Shown in pieces: positions 44,294 to 51,668 of a stretch of 64,000 nt of DNA. A program made the position numbers and the translations under genes. This DNA comes from Microseira wollei NIES-4236 (GTDB lineage Bacteria; Cyanobacteriota; Cyanobacteriia; Cyanobacteriales; Aerosakkonemataceae): contig NZ_BLAY01000005.1 of NCBI RefSeq assembly GCF_020521235.1, positions 29,524 to 93,523 on the forward strand, given 5' to 3'. Below the pieces are notes generated by a model that saw only the letters and a program-made list of their open reading frames with translations, had not been told where the DNA came from and searched no databases. How positions within the stretch are numbered: position 1 is the first letter of the stretch; the number at the start of each line of letters is the position of its first letter.

Positions 44294-44674
44294 ATGCCTA
44301 GAAGAAAAAAGACGTTCCTGTGCGGTCACAAAGGATACGGGCAAGTTTGCCATCTTTGTGTCCAACAACAGGTAGAACGGGACCAAAAAAAACAGCAAAA
44401 ACTAGAGTGGGAAGCTACTTTCGCAGCAGATCCGATCGATCTAAGGGATTTGCCCAACCACGTAGTCGTCAAGGCTCGCGTGGTAATTGCTGCGTTGCAG
44501 AACCAAAGGCATTATACAGAATTTGGTGGCAAGCGACTGCGACACGATCGCTTTGTCATCAGCATTCCCATTACCCGTAATTACCGCATGATCTGTCGCG
44601 ACTGCGGGAGCGTCCTGGTTCCCTGCCAGGTCTTGTCCCACGAAGATTATAATGTCCGCAAACCAGGAGGATAG
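44294..44674 (+). CDS. DUF7682-type zinc-ribbon protein
   Basis: A 126-residue protein. The N-terminal MPRRKKTFLCGHKGYGQVCH with LCVQQ gives a CxH...CHLC zinc-binding set. A charged helix follows, then LPNHVVVKARVVIAALQNQR and GKRLRHDRFVISIPITRNYRMICRDCGS. That second part is mildly reminiscent of RelE/ParE-like folds, but catalytic residues are not evident. It is probably soluble and nucleic-acid related. No operon partner. Confidence 0.65.
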   Translation: MPRRKKTFLCGHKGYGQVCHLCVQQQVERDQKKQQKLEWEATFAADPIDLRDLPNHVVVKARVVIAALQNQRHYTEFGGKRLRHDRFVISIPITRNYRMICRDCGSVLVPCQVLSHEDYNVRKPGG

Positions 44675-44788
44675 GGCAATTTTAGATTTTAGATTTTAGA
44701 TTTGAGATTGTAGTAAAGTGTGGCTGAAAACGAGCCAGCTTGACTACAATCATGTTACATTTGAATGGACTCAGACATTATATTTTTT

Positions 44789-45007
44789 ATGGCTCAGTAT
44801 CAAAAGGTTGAATATCGTATCGGCAAAGACGGCAAAATTGTAGAAACCGTACTTAACGGTGTGGGTGAGAGTTGTACTGCCAATACTGCCGGACTCGAAC
44901 AAGCACTGGGTGAAGTAGAATCTCAAGAACTGCTCCCAGAATACTATCAAGATGAAGAAAACGTGACGATCGATCAAAACCAATCGCAGAAAATGGGTAA
45001 TGGGTAA
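44789..45007 (+). CDS. DUF2997 family small protein
   Basis: A 72-residue protein starting MAQYQKVEYRIGKDGKIVET, with NGVGESCTANTAGLEQALGEVESQELLPEYY, the DUF2997 signature (often found near ycf-type DUF1257 genes; not here). Its last residues (KMGNG) and its TAA stop lie in a GGTAATG heptamer array, so the C-terminus has been rewritten by the repeat. An in-frame ATG at 44765 is less likely as start. Confidence 0.8.
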   Translation: MAQYQKVEYRIGKDGKIVETVLNGVGESCTANTAGLEQALGEVESQELLPEYYQDEENVTIDQNQSQKMGNG

Positions 45008-45122
45008 TGGGTAATGGCGTTCCCAGGCAGGATCCAGGGAACGAGGGTAATGGGTCAGAGGTAAATAATTACCCGTTACCCACTACCTCTTTACCAATTA
45101 GCAATTAGCAATTAGCAATTAC
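44992..45122. repeat. STRR arrays around an inverted repeat
   Basis: TGGGTAA copies (44993-45016), a CGTTCCCAGGCAGGATCCAGGGAACG hairpin split around 45018-45045, TTACCCA/TTACCCG words, and ATTAGCA copies (45094-45122) ending six bases before the next ATG. Confidence 0.8.
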
Positions 45123-45127
45123 CTAAT

Positions 45128-45661
45128 ATGGATGACACCAATTTATTCTGGTTTGGTTTGGTTCTGTGGTTGGTTATTATTTTGCTAGGCTTCAGCTTCT
45201 TTGGTTCTCAGAACGACGTTGAGGATAGCGATAAAAAAGATCCTGCTACTGCAAAAGAAATCGAAGAATTGCGGCAAGAATGCTTGCGACTTCGGGAACA
45301 ATTGCAGCAGCAATCAAGCCAAGTGACTGCCGATTTACAGAATAATACCTTCTCGCAATTACAAAGCCTATTGACGAACTATCCCAGCGTTCGTCAAATG
45401 GTGAAAGCGAAACCAGATTTACCAGCTAAAAATCTAATTTCGCTGTTTATTCCATTGGATAATATGTTGAAAAGTTGGGGATATGAACCGATTGGTTCGC
45501 CTTGGGAACAAGTGCCATATAATCCCCAACTGCATCAAGCTGATACCGATGATATGACGGAAGGGGAGTTAGTTTATGTCCGGTTTGTCGGGTATAGAGA
45601 CAATTCGCGCATCCTTTCCCCCGCCAAAGTTAGCCGCACTTTACCTATTCCCTCTAAATAA
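45128..45661 (+). CDS. Membrane-anchored GrpE-like nucleotide exchange factor
   Basis: A 177-residue protein. One N-terminal membrane helix (residues 7-27), a charged coiled coil (about 40-75: KEIEELRQECLRLREQLQQQ), a short helical region, and a small beta domain with MLKSWGYEPIGSPWEQVPYNPQLHQ. That segment resembles the GrpE beta-wing (GEPIG...E.VPFDP..HEA). The next gene is an Hsp70, which supports a co-chaperone role at the membrane. The assignment is by pattern and context rather than full-length similarity. Confidence 0.65.
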   Translation: MDDTNLFWFGLVLWLVIILLGFSFFGSQNDVEDSDKKDPATAKEIEELRQECLRLREQLQQQSSQVTADLQNNTFSQLQSLLTNYPSVRQMVKAKPDLPAKNLISLFIPLDNMLKSWGYEPIGSPWEQVPYNPQLHQADTDDMTEGELVYVRFVGYRDNSRILSPAKVSRTLPIPSK

Positions 45662-45696
45662 TAAGCAGGTGAGCAGGGGAGCGGGAGAGAATTATC

Positions 45697-45741
45697 CAAT
45701 TAGCAATTAGCAATTAGCAATTAGCAATTACCAATTACCCA
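45697..45741. repeat. STRR array forming the Hsp70 leader
   Basis: About five ATTAGCA copies then ATTACCA/ATTACCC run up to the ATG at 45742. No Shine-Dalgarno sequence is visible between the array and the start codon. Confidence 0.85.
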
Positions 45742-47298
45742 ATGATTATTGCCATTGATTTTGGGACTAGCAACACGGTTGTTTCTACGTTAGATCCGGT
45801 GACGCAGACGCCACGGACGTTGAGATTTAATGAGATTTCGCGGTTGTTTGAAACGCCGGGTGGTTCGGTATCGGTTGTGCCGACTTTAGTGTATGTCCAG
45901 AAAGACCGAATTGCGTTTGGGGAGATGGTGCGATCGCAACGTCTCTCCTCTAGTCAACCTGAGCGTTTTTTTCAATCCTTTAAACGCGATTTAGCTGCCG
46001 ATTTTCAGCCGCCACCTCGTCAAATTGATGGCAATAGTTACTCGGCAGAATATGTATCGGAACTGTTTTTAAAAGAAATTTGGCAGCAGCTATCATCGGC
46101 ACAAATTAACCCAGATCGGGTAATATTTACCGTTCCAGTTGGTGCTTTTGAGCGATATTTAGACTGGTTCCGCGACGTAGGAGAAAGATTAGGAGTTCCC
46201 GAAGTTCAAATCGTCGATGAATCCACCGCCGCCGCGTTAGGTTATGCGGTCAAAAGACCCGGTTCTCTAGTTTTAGTCGTAGATTTTGGCGGCGGAACTT
46301 TGGATTTAAGCTTAGTTCGCACCGCCGCCGCAAGTGGTGGGAAAAAAGTATTAAAAGCCGAAGTAATTGCTAAATCAGATGCTTACATCGGCGGAGTTGA
46401 TATTGATGCTTGGATAGTCGAACATTATTTGCGGAAAATTGATTCATCGCGAGAAGAAATCAAAGAAATCGGCTGGCAGAATTTATTAGAAATTGCCGAA
46501 AGATTGAAGATTCAACTTTCAAATGCACCAGAAGCGCAGGAAAGTTGGTTTGATGACGAGAATTTTATTGCCCACGATTTGAGTTTAAATCGCGATGAAT
46601 TAGAAGAAATATTAGAAAATCAGCAATTATTAGCACAACTGCGGGAAGCTTTAGATGAAGTGTTGGCGATCGCTTACAGTAAAGGCGTGGCTAAATCGGA
46701 TATAGAATTAGTCGCAATGGTGGGGGGTAGTTGTTTAATACCCGCCGTGCAGCAGTTGATTATATCATACTTTGGTAAATCGCGCGTACAAGTTGGCAAA
46801 CCATTTGAAGCGATCGCTCACGGTGCGTTAACCTTACCTCAAATAGTAGAAGTAGAAGATTACTTGCGCCACGGATATGCAATTCGTTTGTGGGAACCGC
46901 AAATTAAAACTTATTCCTATTTGCCATTATTTGAAAAAGGTAGTAAATATCCCTGCAAATCGGATGAATCGCTGACATTGCAAACAGCCATTGATGGACA
47001 GCGAGAAATTCGTTTAGATATTGGGGAAGTTGCAGATATATCCCAAGCAGAAGTCACCTTTGATGCGAGAGGGCGAATGACCAGCAGTCACTTGCAACAT
47101 CAATCGCAATATCGGTCATTAGAAAGCCATCACGAACAAGTTTGCGTGGCACATTTAGATCCGCCTGGAAGAACTGGAATCGATCGAGTTGAGGTATCTT
47201 TTGAAGTGAATGAAGGGCGGATATTATTGGCGACAGTCAAAGATTTGCTGACGGGGAAAGTGTTAGTGGAAAGGGGAGCGATCGCTAAACTCCAGTAA
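45742..47298 (+). CDS. Hsp70 (DnaK-like) chaperone, short form
   Basis: A 518-residue Hsp70-family ATPase. IIAIDFGTSNTVVS (phosphate 1), VDESTAAALGYAV, LVLVVDFGGGTLDLSLVR (phosphate 2), and VAMVGGSCLIPAVQQLI (adenosine) are all present. After residue 370 a reduced substrate domain remains: QTAIDGQREIRLDIGEVADISQ and VEVSFEVNEGRILLATVKDLLTGK, about 150 residues with no helical lid. This is one of the cyanobacterial DnaK paralogues rather than housekeeping DnaK. It pairs with the GrpE-like gene 80 bp upstream; no dnaJ is adjacent. The 3' end is duplicated at 47462. Confidence 0.9.
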   Translation: MIIAIDFGTSNTVVSTLDPVTQTPRTLRFNEISRLFETPGGSVSVVPTLVYVQKDRIAFGEMVRSQRLSSSQPERFFQSFKRDLAADFQPPPRQIDGNSYSAEYVSELFLKEIWQQLSSAQINPDRVIFTVPVGAFERYLDWFRDVGERLGVPEVQIVDESTAAALGYAVKRPGSLVLVVDFGGGTLDLSLVRTAAASGGKKVLKAEVIAKSDAYIGGVDIDAWIVEHYLRKIDSSREEIKEIGWQNLLEIAERLKIQLSNAPEAQESWFDDENFIAHDLSLNRDELEEILENQQLLAQLREALDEVLAIAYSKGVAKSDIELVAMVGGSCLIPAVQQLIISYFGKSRVQVGKPFEAIAHGALTLPQIVEVEDYLRHGYAIRLWEPQIKTYSYLPLFEKGSKYPCKSDESLTLQTAIDGQREIRLDIGEVADISQAEVTFDARGRMTSSHLQHQSQYRSLESHHEQVCVAHLDPPGRTGIDRVEVSFEVNEGRILLATVKDLLTGKVLVERGAIAKLQ

Positions 47299-47299
47299 G

Positions 47300-47461
47300 A
47301 TTGTTAAATCCCCAGCCCGCCCGGAAATAAATTTCCGGGCTAATAGCGAAAATCCATTAAAATGTATTGAAGAGTTATCAAGTCCTCTTGAGAGGACTTC
47401 AGCTATTAGCCAGGGAATTGATTCCCTGGCGGATGCTAGCAATCAACGAGAGATTTCTGAT
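47300..47461. mobile_element. Triple-hairpin element flanked by 22-bp direct repeats
   Basis: Three hairpins in series: AGCCCGGAAAT-like CCGGAAAT/ATTTCCGG (47313-47341), AAGTCCTCTTGAGAGGACTT (47380-47399) and CCAGGGAATTGATTCCCTGG (47410-47429). The 22-bp word AGCGATCGCTAAACTCCAGT AA lies on both sides (47277-47298 and 47462-47483), the left copy being the end of the Hsp70 gene. This looks like insertion with a long duplication, or recombination. Confidence 0.65.
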
Positions 47462-47534
47462 AGCGATCGCTAAACTCCAGTAAATTAGCTAAAATTCAGG
47501 AAAGGCAGTACTTGTACTTTGGAGGATAAAAAAT

Positions 47535-47765
47535 ATGACGACCTTATACGATGAGATTTTCAGAGTAGCCTTGTCCTTACCCGCAGGGTTACGCGCCATG
47601 CTAGCCGAACACTTACTCAAAAGTCTAGATTCGGCACAGCAAGCTGAAATTGATGCACTTTGGGCAGAAGAAGCAGAGAGAAGAATTCAAGAAATTGAGC
47701 AAGGTACTGTTGGGTTAATTCGAGGCGAACAAGTATTTCAAAAATTACGCTCTAGGGGTCAGTAA
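47535..47765 (+). CDS. Addiction module antitoxin-like protein (TIGR02574 type), orphan
   Basis: A 76-residue protein: ALSLPAGLRAMLAEHLLKSL at the start, EIDALWAEEAERRIQEIEQG in the middle, and VFQKLRSRG at the end. This is the short antitoxin family that normally precedes a RelE/ParE toxin. A GGAGG site precedes the ATG. No toxin follows; a 24-bp leader repeat (47478 and 47766) brackets the gene instead, suggesting loss of the toxin by recombination. Confidence 0.82.
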   Translation: MTTLYDEIFRVALSLPAGLRAMLAEHLLKSLDSAQQAEIDALWAEEAERRIQEIEQGTVGLIRGEQVFQKLRSRGQ

Positions 47766-47802
47766 CAGTAAATTAGCTAAAATTCAGGAGAAGCAGTATT
47801 GA

Positions 47803-48465
47803 TTAAATTGGATCTGATTCAAGCGATTGACCTGGAAAAAATGAGGAATTCAATACTTGCTCTACCTCATAAACACACTCTTGCGGAAAATCTTTATAGC
47901 TTAAAGAAGTTTCGCGTACAGCTAAAGCTAGCCCGTACTGATAAGCTTTTTCCAATGCTTCGGGTAAATAAGGCTTCAAGCTAGGACTTTCTTCCAACAA
48001 ATCTGAAATTTGATAGCGTTGCTCCCGAATGGTAGCAACCCAACTTTTAGAGCGGTTTTCGGGTTGAAACTCCCACTTCAACAAATGTCCTAGCAAAACT
48101 CCCAAACGATTCCTCAGTTCCTGTCGCTGTTGCTTGCCCAAAGATTCAATCTCCTCAACCAAATTTGAGATATCTAAGCGCTCCCACGCACGATCTTGAA
48201 GAAATTTTACCTGTTCCTGCGTCCAGGCATAAAAGTCAATTTCATAAAGTCCAGAAGAATTAGGTATAGGCTCGTTAAAGTCAGGAGAAATTACTACTTT
48301 ACCGCGATCTAACCCTGGAATTCTCGGTAATGAGCGATCGACAATTGGCACTATACGGGCAATAGGAGTCCCTCCTTGAGAAATAATTACTTCTTCTCCT
48401 GACAACACTCGACGCAGCAATTCGGTCAAGTCTGCCTGTAGTTCTGGGAGTTCTACAGTGTACAT
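47803..48465 (-). CDS. Phd antitoxin-DUF29 fusion protein
   Basis: A 220-residue protein with two unrelated parts. Residues 1-60 are a Phd/YefM-type antitoxin (MYTVELPELQADLTELLRRV, SGEEVIISQGGTPIARIVPI, then RIPGLDRGKVVISPDFNEPIP). From about residue 68 the sequence is DUF29: GLYEIDFYAWTQEQVKFL, DISNLVEEIESLGKQQRQEL, HLLKWEFQPENRSKSWVATI and the closing YEVEQVLNSSFFPG. DUF29 is a helical cyanobacterial family of unknown role. No VapC-type toxin is adjacent. The junction (IPNSSGLYEID) looks like a recent in-frame joining, possibly after deletion of the toxin. Confidence 0.8.
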   Translation of the reverse strand: MYTVELPELQADLTELLRRVLSGEEVIISQGGTPIARIVPIVDRSLPRIPGLDRGKVVISPDFNEPIPNSSGLYEIDFYAWTQEQVKFLQDRAWERLDISNLVEEIESLGKQQRQELRNRLGVLLGHLLKWEFQPENRSKSWVATIREQRYQISDLLEESPSLKPYLPEALEKAYQYGLALAVRETSLSYKDFPQECVYEVEQVLNSSFFPGQSLESDPI

Positions 48466-48563
48466 ATAATCGCTCCGACTTTGACGATACTACTATGCTG
48501 GCACAATCGAATACCCTTGTCTGAAACATACCATAATGGTAAGAGTGTAGAGGTCAAGGCACA

Positions 48564-49703
48564 ATGGCAGAAAATCCCAATCAACCCAAAGAATATGATG
48601 CCGTCCTGGGCGGACAAAACTCACCCCCCATCTACGCCGCTGTCTTAGGCGGAATTGAGGGAGTAAAAAAACGCCTCGCCAGTCCAGTTGTAGAAGTCCG
48701 CATCGCCGCACTTTCTGACGCGCTCAAGTATGGAGAGAAAGGCTTAAATTTAGTACTGCAAGCTTTGCAAGATGAATCAATGCAGATGAAATTTGCTGCC
48801 TATTCCTTACTCAAAGACAGACAGGAACCAACAGTCAAGCAGCAGTTAGACAAGATTCTCCCTTTGTTTGATTTTGAAGTAGTGACAGTTGATGCTTTTG
48901 GAAAAATAAACAGTCGTCGCCGTCACTATGCCCAATACTTTACAGAAGATTTGGGGGATGGAGTCAGCCTAGAAATGGTATTGATTCCCGGCGGGACATT
49001 CCTAATGGGTTCACCGGCAACTGAGAAAGGTCGGGATGACAACGAAAGTCCCCAACATCAAGTCACTGTGGATACATTTTTTATGGGGAAGTTTCTTGTT
49101 ACTCAAGCTCAGTGGAAGGCTGTAGCAGCCTTCCCCCAAATCAACATTAACCTAAATCCCGATCCATCCTACTTCAAAGGCAAAAATCTACCTTTAGAGC
49201 ATATATCTTGGAACGAAGCACAAGAGTTTTGTGCCAGACTTGCTAAAAAAACTGGCAAGATTTATCGACTGCCTTCGGAAGCCGAATGGGAATATGCTTG
49301 TCGTGCGGGAACAACTACACCTTTCCACTTTGGTGAGACAATTACTACTGATTTGGCTAACTACAGTGGACATACTTACGCCTCTGAACCAACGGGGAAT
49401 CGCTGCTCTCAAACAACAGAGGTAGGAATTTTTCCCCCCAATGCTTTTGGCTTGTACGATATGCACGGCAATGTGAACGAATGGTGTGCCGATCATTGGC
49501 ACGACAATTACGATGGCGCACCTTCAAATGGAAGTGTTTGGGAATTAGGCAGAAATGATACATATCGGCTGCTGCGCGGTGGTTCGTGGAGCCAACCTCC
49601 TAAGTACTGCCGTTCGGCGATTCGCAACGCCGATCTTGCGGGCAACAGTCACAGCTTCAACCACGATTTTCGGGTTGTCTGTGCTGCGGCGTGGACTCAT
49701 TAG
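48564..49703 (+). CDS. Double-AVLGG module fused to FGE-sulfatase (formylglycine-generating enzyme-like) domain
   Basis: A 379-residue protein. Residues 1-100 form the module shared with 50348-51553 and 62956-63846: EYDAVLGGQNSPPIYAAVLGG, VKKRLASPVVEVRIAALSDA, then LVLQALQDES and LLKDRQEPTVKQQL, reading like degenerate HEAT helices. From about 125 comes the FGE/SUMF1 domain: EMVLIPGGTFLMGS, HQVTVDTFFMGKFLVTQAQW, YRLPSEAEWEYACRAGTTT, FGLYDMHGNVNEWCADHWHD, YRLLRGGSWSQPPKYCRSAIR. This domain is widely used as a C-type-lectin-like fold; catalysis as a true formylglycine-generating enzyme is not assured. A partner or effector role is unknown. Confidence 0.85.
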   Translation: MAENPNQPKEYDAVLGGQNSPPIYAAVLGGIEGVKKRLASPVVEVRIAALSDALKYGEKGLNLVLQALQDESMQMKFAAYSLLKDRQEPTVKQQLDKILPLFDFEVVTVDAFGKINSRRRHYAQYFTEDLGDGVSLEMVLIPGGTFLMGSPATEKGRDDNESPQHQVTVDTFFMGKFLVTQAQWKAVAAFPQININLNPDPSYFKGKNLPLEHISWNEAQEFCARLAKKTGKIYRLPSEAEWEYACRAGTTTPFHFGETITTDLANYSGHTYASEPTGNRCSQTTEVGIFPPNAFGLYDMHGNVNEWCADHWHDNYDGAPSNGSVWELGRNDTYRLLRGGSWSQPPKYCRSAIRNADLAGNSHSFNHDFRVVCAAAWTH

Positions 49704-50010
49704 CCCTTTATCCTCTTGCCCTTTTGCCCTTTTCCCTCTTTTCTTTTCCCTTGCCGCCTGCGGCGGCTCAAAAATTTTTGGGAAATTGGCAGCAATATCC
49801 TCTGTTGAATCAGCTTTCTACAACAGGATTGACGCAAAGAAACCCGTGTTCTCGGAAAAATCGTGGGTTTGGCAACGAAAAGAAATCAAGGTAGAAACAA
49901 TTGAGTTTTTGAAGTCCCTAAACTCAAATTATTCAAATCGTTTTCCGAGAAAGAAATGGGTTTAGGTATAGTTTTCTAAAATGCAGCAGAAAAACGGGGC
50001 GCGATCGCGA
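49704..50010. other. Spacer with low-complexity and repeat content
   Basis: After the FGE stop comes a pyrimidine-rich CCCTTTTGCCCTTTTCCC tract and a CCGCCTGCGGCGG hairpin, then a diverged element carrying GACGCAAAGAAACCCGTG and TCGGAAAAATCGTGGGTTT...TTTTCCGAGAAAGAAATGGGTTT. No gene is seen. Confidence 0.5.
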
Positions 50011-50175
50011 TTATTTACTGCTAATGTCAGTAGTAGTTGCGACCTTCTTGATTCGCGGTCTGCCTAGCTTTACTCGCCTCGTTTCAATGCGCGAGCGATT
50101 TTTATCCAGGTAATCTTTCAGGTTTTCTAGGCTGACCTCTACTGTTTTACCACCTTTCAAGTAGACTGTTACCAT
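50011..50175 (-). CDS. Small basic hypothetical protein
   Basis: A 54-residue frame from ATG at 50175: MVTVYLKGGKTVEVSLENLK then DYLDKNRSRIETRRVKLGRP and a basic tail. The start is preceded by GGGAG at suitable spacing. The pattern (short beta hairpin with K-G-G-K-T-V-E, a helix, then an Arg/Lys tail) resembles a small conserved cyanobacterial protein I have seen without a known role; it may bind nucleic acid. It lies alone between two AVLGG-module genes. Confidence 0.6.
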   Translation of the reverse strand: MVTVYLKGGKTVEVSLENLKDYLDKNRSRIETRRVKLGRPRIKKVATTTDISSK

Positions 50176-50347
50176 AATTGAACTCCCACGTTATTAAGTT
50201 AGGCGATCGCGTTTCCATTGTTTGAGACACCACACTCTACCAGTGTAAACCACCGCAGCGAATGTCTAAGACAGGCTAAGCCAAAGCATCCCCCAACCTC
50301 GATCACTACAACTATAATACAAAAGGCCATCCACTTTAATTGCTGCA

Positions 50348-51553
50348 ATGGCACAAAATCAGCCAAGATCCTACGATGTCGTTTTAGGGGGACACACGCC
50401 AACTCCCATCAATGCTGCCGTTTTGGGAGGCGTTGCAGGCGTGAAGCGGCGTTTAACCAGTCAACACGTCGCTCAACGAGTAACAGCACTTTCAGAAGCG
50501 CTGAAATATGGACAAGCGGGGATAGATTTAATCTTTCAATCCCTCAAAGATGAATCTTGGCAAGTGAGTAAAACGGCTTACTTGCTGATTCAAGACTGTG
50601 AAGAATTGACTTTAAAACGGGCATTACAAGAATACAATCCCTATCAATTATTTGAATGTTTGCACAAACATTCTATGGCAGGTGCGACAACTTATTCTGT
50701 GGCGATTAGTGCCGATGGACAATATCTGGTGAGTGGGGGAAGCGATAAGAAAATTGTTGTGCGATCGCTCCACACCGGCAGAGTTATTCGCACCCTCTCC
50801 GGACATACCGATGGCGTCAAATCTGTCGCGATTAGTGAGTCGGGACAAACCATTTTTAGTTGCAGTTGGGATAATACCATAAAAGTCTGGAATTTGCAAT
50901 CAAGTAAAGCCTTGGGAGATGGATTGTTGCATACATTTGCAGCGAGTGAAGCCGGTGTGAATTGTATCTGCATTGCACCCGAAGCAAAGACTCTGATAGC
51001 AGGTAATGAAGACGGAACGATTGGATTGTATAACTTAGAAAAACAGGCAAATTTTCGCAGCTTGACCGCCCATAAACATGGGATTAAATCCATTGCCATA
51101 ACACCAGATGGAAAGATGTTAGCCACAGGTAGCGCCGACGAAACAATCAAAATTTGGGATATGGCGACTGGGGAATTATTGCATACCCTTGAAGGACATT
51201 CAGAATGGGTAAAGTGTTTGGCAATTATTCCCGATGGAAAAACTCTCTTTAGCGGCGCGCAAGATAAAACAATAAAACTGTGGAACTTACAGACAGGAGA
51301 ATTATTAAATACCCTAGAAGGACATTGGGATGAAGTAACCTCAATTGCTATTAGTCGAGATGGAAACACCCTGGTGAGCGGCGGGGGAAATTTAGATCAA
51401 ACTATTAGGATATGGCATTTCAAGACCGGGACGCAATTGCACGTTTTAGAAGGACATTTTAATGGCATATCCTCGGTTGCTATGACTCCAGATGGAGAGA
51501 AGATTGTTAGCAGCAGTTGGGATAAAACAATCAGAGTGTGGGGGGCGCGATAA
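50348..51553 (+). CDS. Double-AVLGG module fused to seven WD40 repeats
   Basis: A 401-residue protein. Residues 1-95 are the shared module (YDVVLGGHTPTPINAAVLGG, GVKRRLTSQHVAQRVTALSE, IDLIFQSLKDESWQVSKTAY, LLIQDCEELTLKRAL). From about 110 there are seven WD40 repeats, each with the GxH...S-A-I...DG..L.SG..D.TI.VW pattern (for example LSGHTDGVKSVAIS, SADETIKIWDMATGELLHTL, SSSWDKTIRVW), enough for one closed propeller. This is the same head as the FGE proteins with a different C-terminal scaffold, so the module is probably a functional adaptor. No signal peptide. Confidence 0.88.
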   Translation: MAQNQPRSYDVVLGGHTPTPINAAVLGGVAGVKRRLTSQHVAQRVTALSEALKYGQAGIDLIFQSLKDESWQVSKTAYLLIQDCEELTLKRALQEYNPYQLFECLHKHSMAGATTYSVAISADGQYLVSGGSDKKIVVRSLHTGRVIRTLSGHTDGVKSVAISESGQTIFSCSWDNTIKVWNLQSSKALGDGLLHTFAASEAGVNCICIAPEAKTLIAGNEDGTIGLYNLEKQANFRSLTAHKHGIKSIAITPDGKMLATGSADETIKIWDMATGELLHTLEGHSEWVKCLAIIPDGKTLFSGAQDKTIKLWNLQTGELLNTLEGHWDEVTSIAISRDGNTLVSGGGNLDQTIRIWHFKTGTQLHVLEGHFNGISSVAMTPDGEKIVSSSWDKTIRVWGAR

Positions 51554-51562
51554 TTTTTGATT

Positions 51563-51627
51563 TGTCGGGGTGGGTTTTACCAGAAGACTATGAAAAAAAC
51601 AAACAATCTGAATAAACCCGCCCCCAT
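51563..51627. repeat. GGGGCGGGTTTTACC-type inverted repeat
   Basis: TGTCGGGGTGGGTTTTACCA at the left and AATAAACCCGCCCCCA at the right form arms around a 25-bp A-rich centre. Related copies are at 13521-13582 and 56370-56435. Confidence 0.7.
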
Positions 51628-51668
51628 TGTTGGGTGATAATAAAGATGCGAGCGCATATAATTTCCAT

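Noticed and set aside
50692..51369. Long leftward frame of 225 codons opposite the WD40 gene
   Set aside because: It is antisense to the regular WD40 repeats, which create long open shadows; its sequence has periodic low-information segments and no ribosome site.
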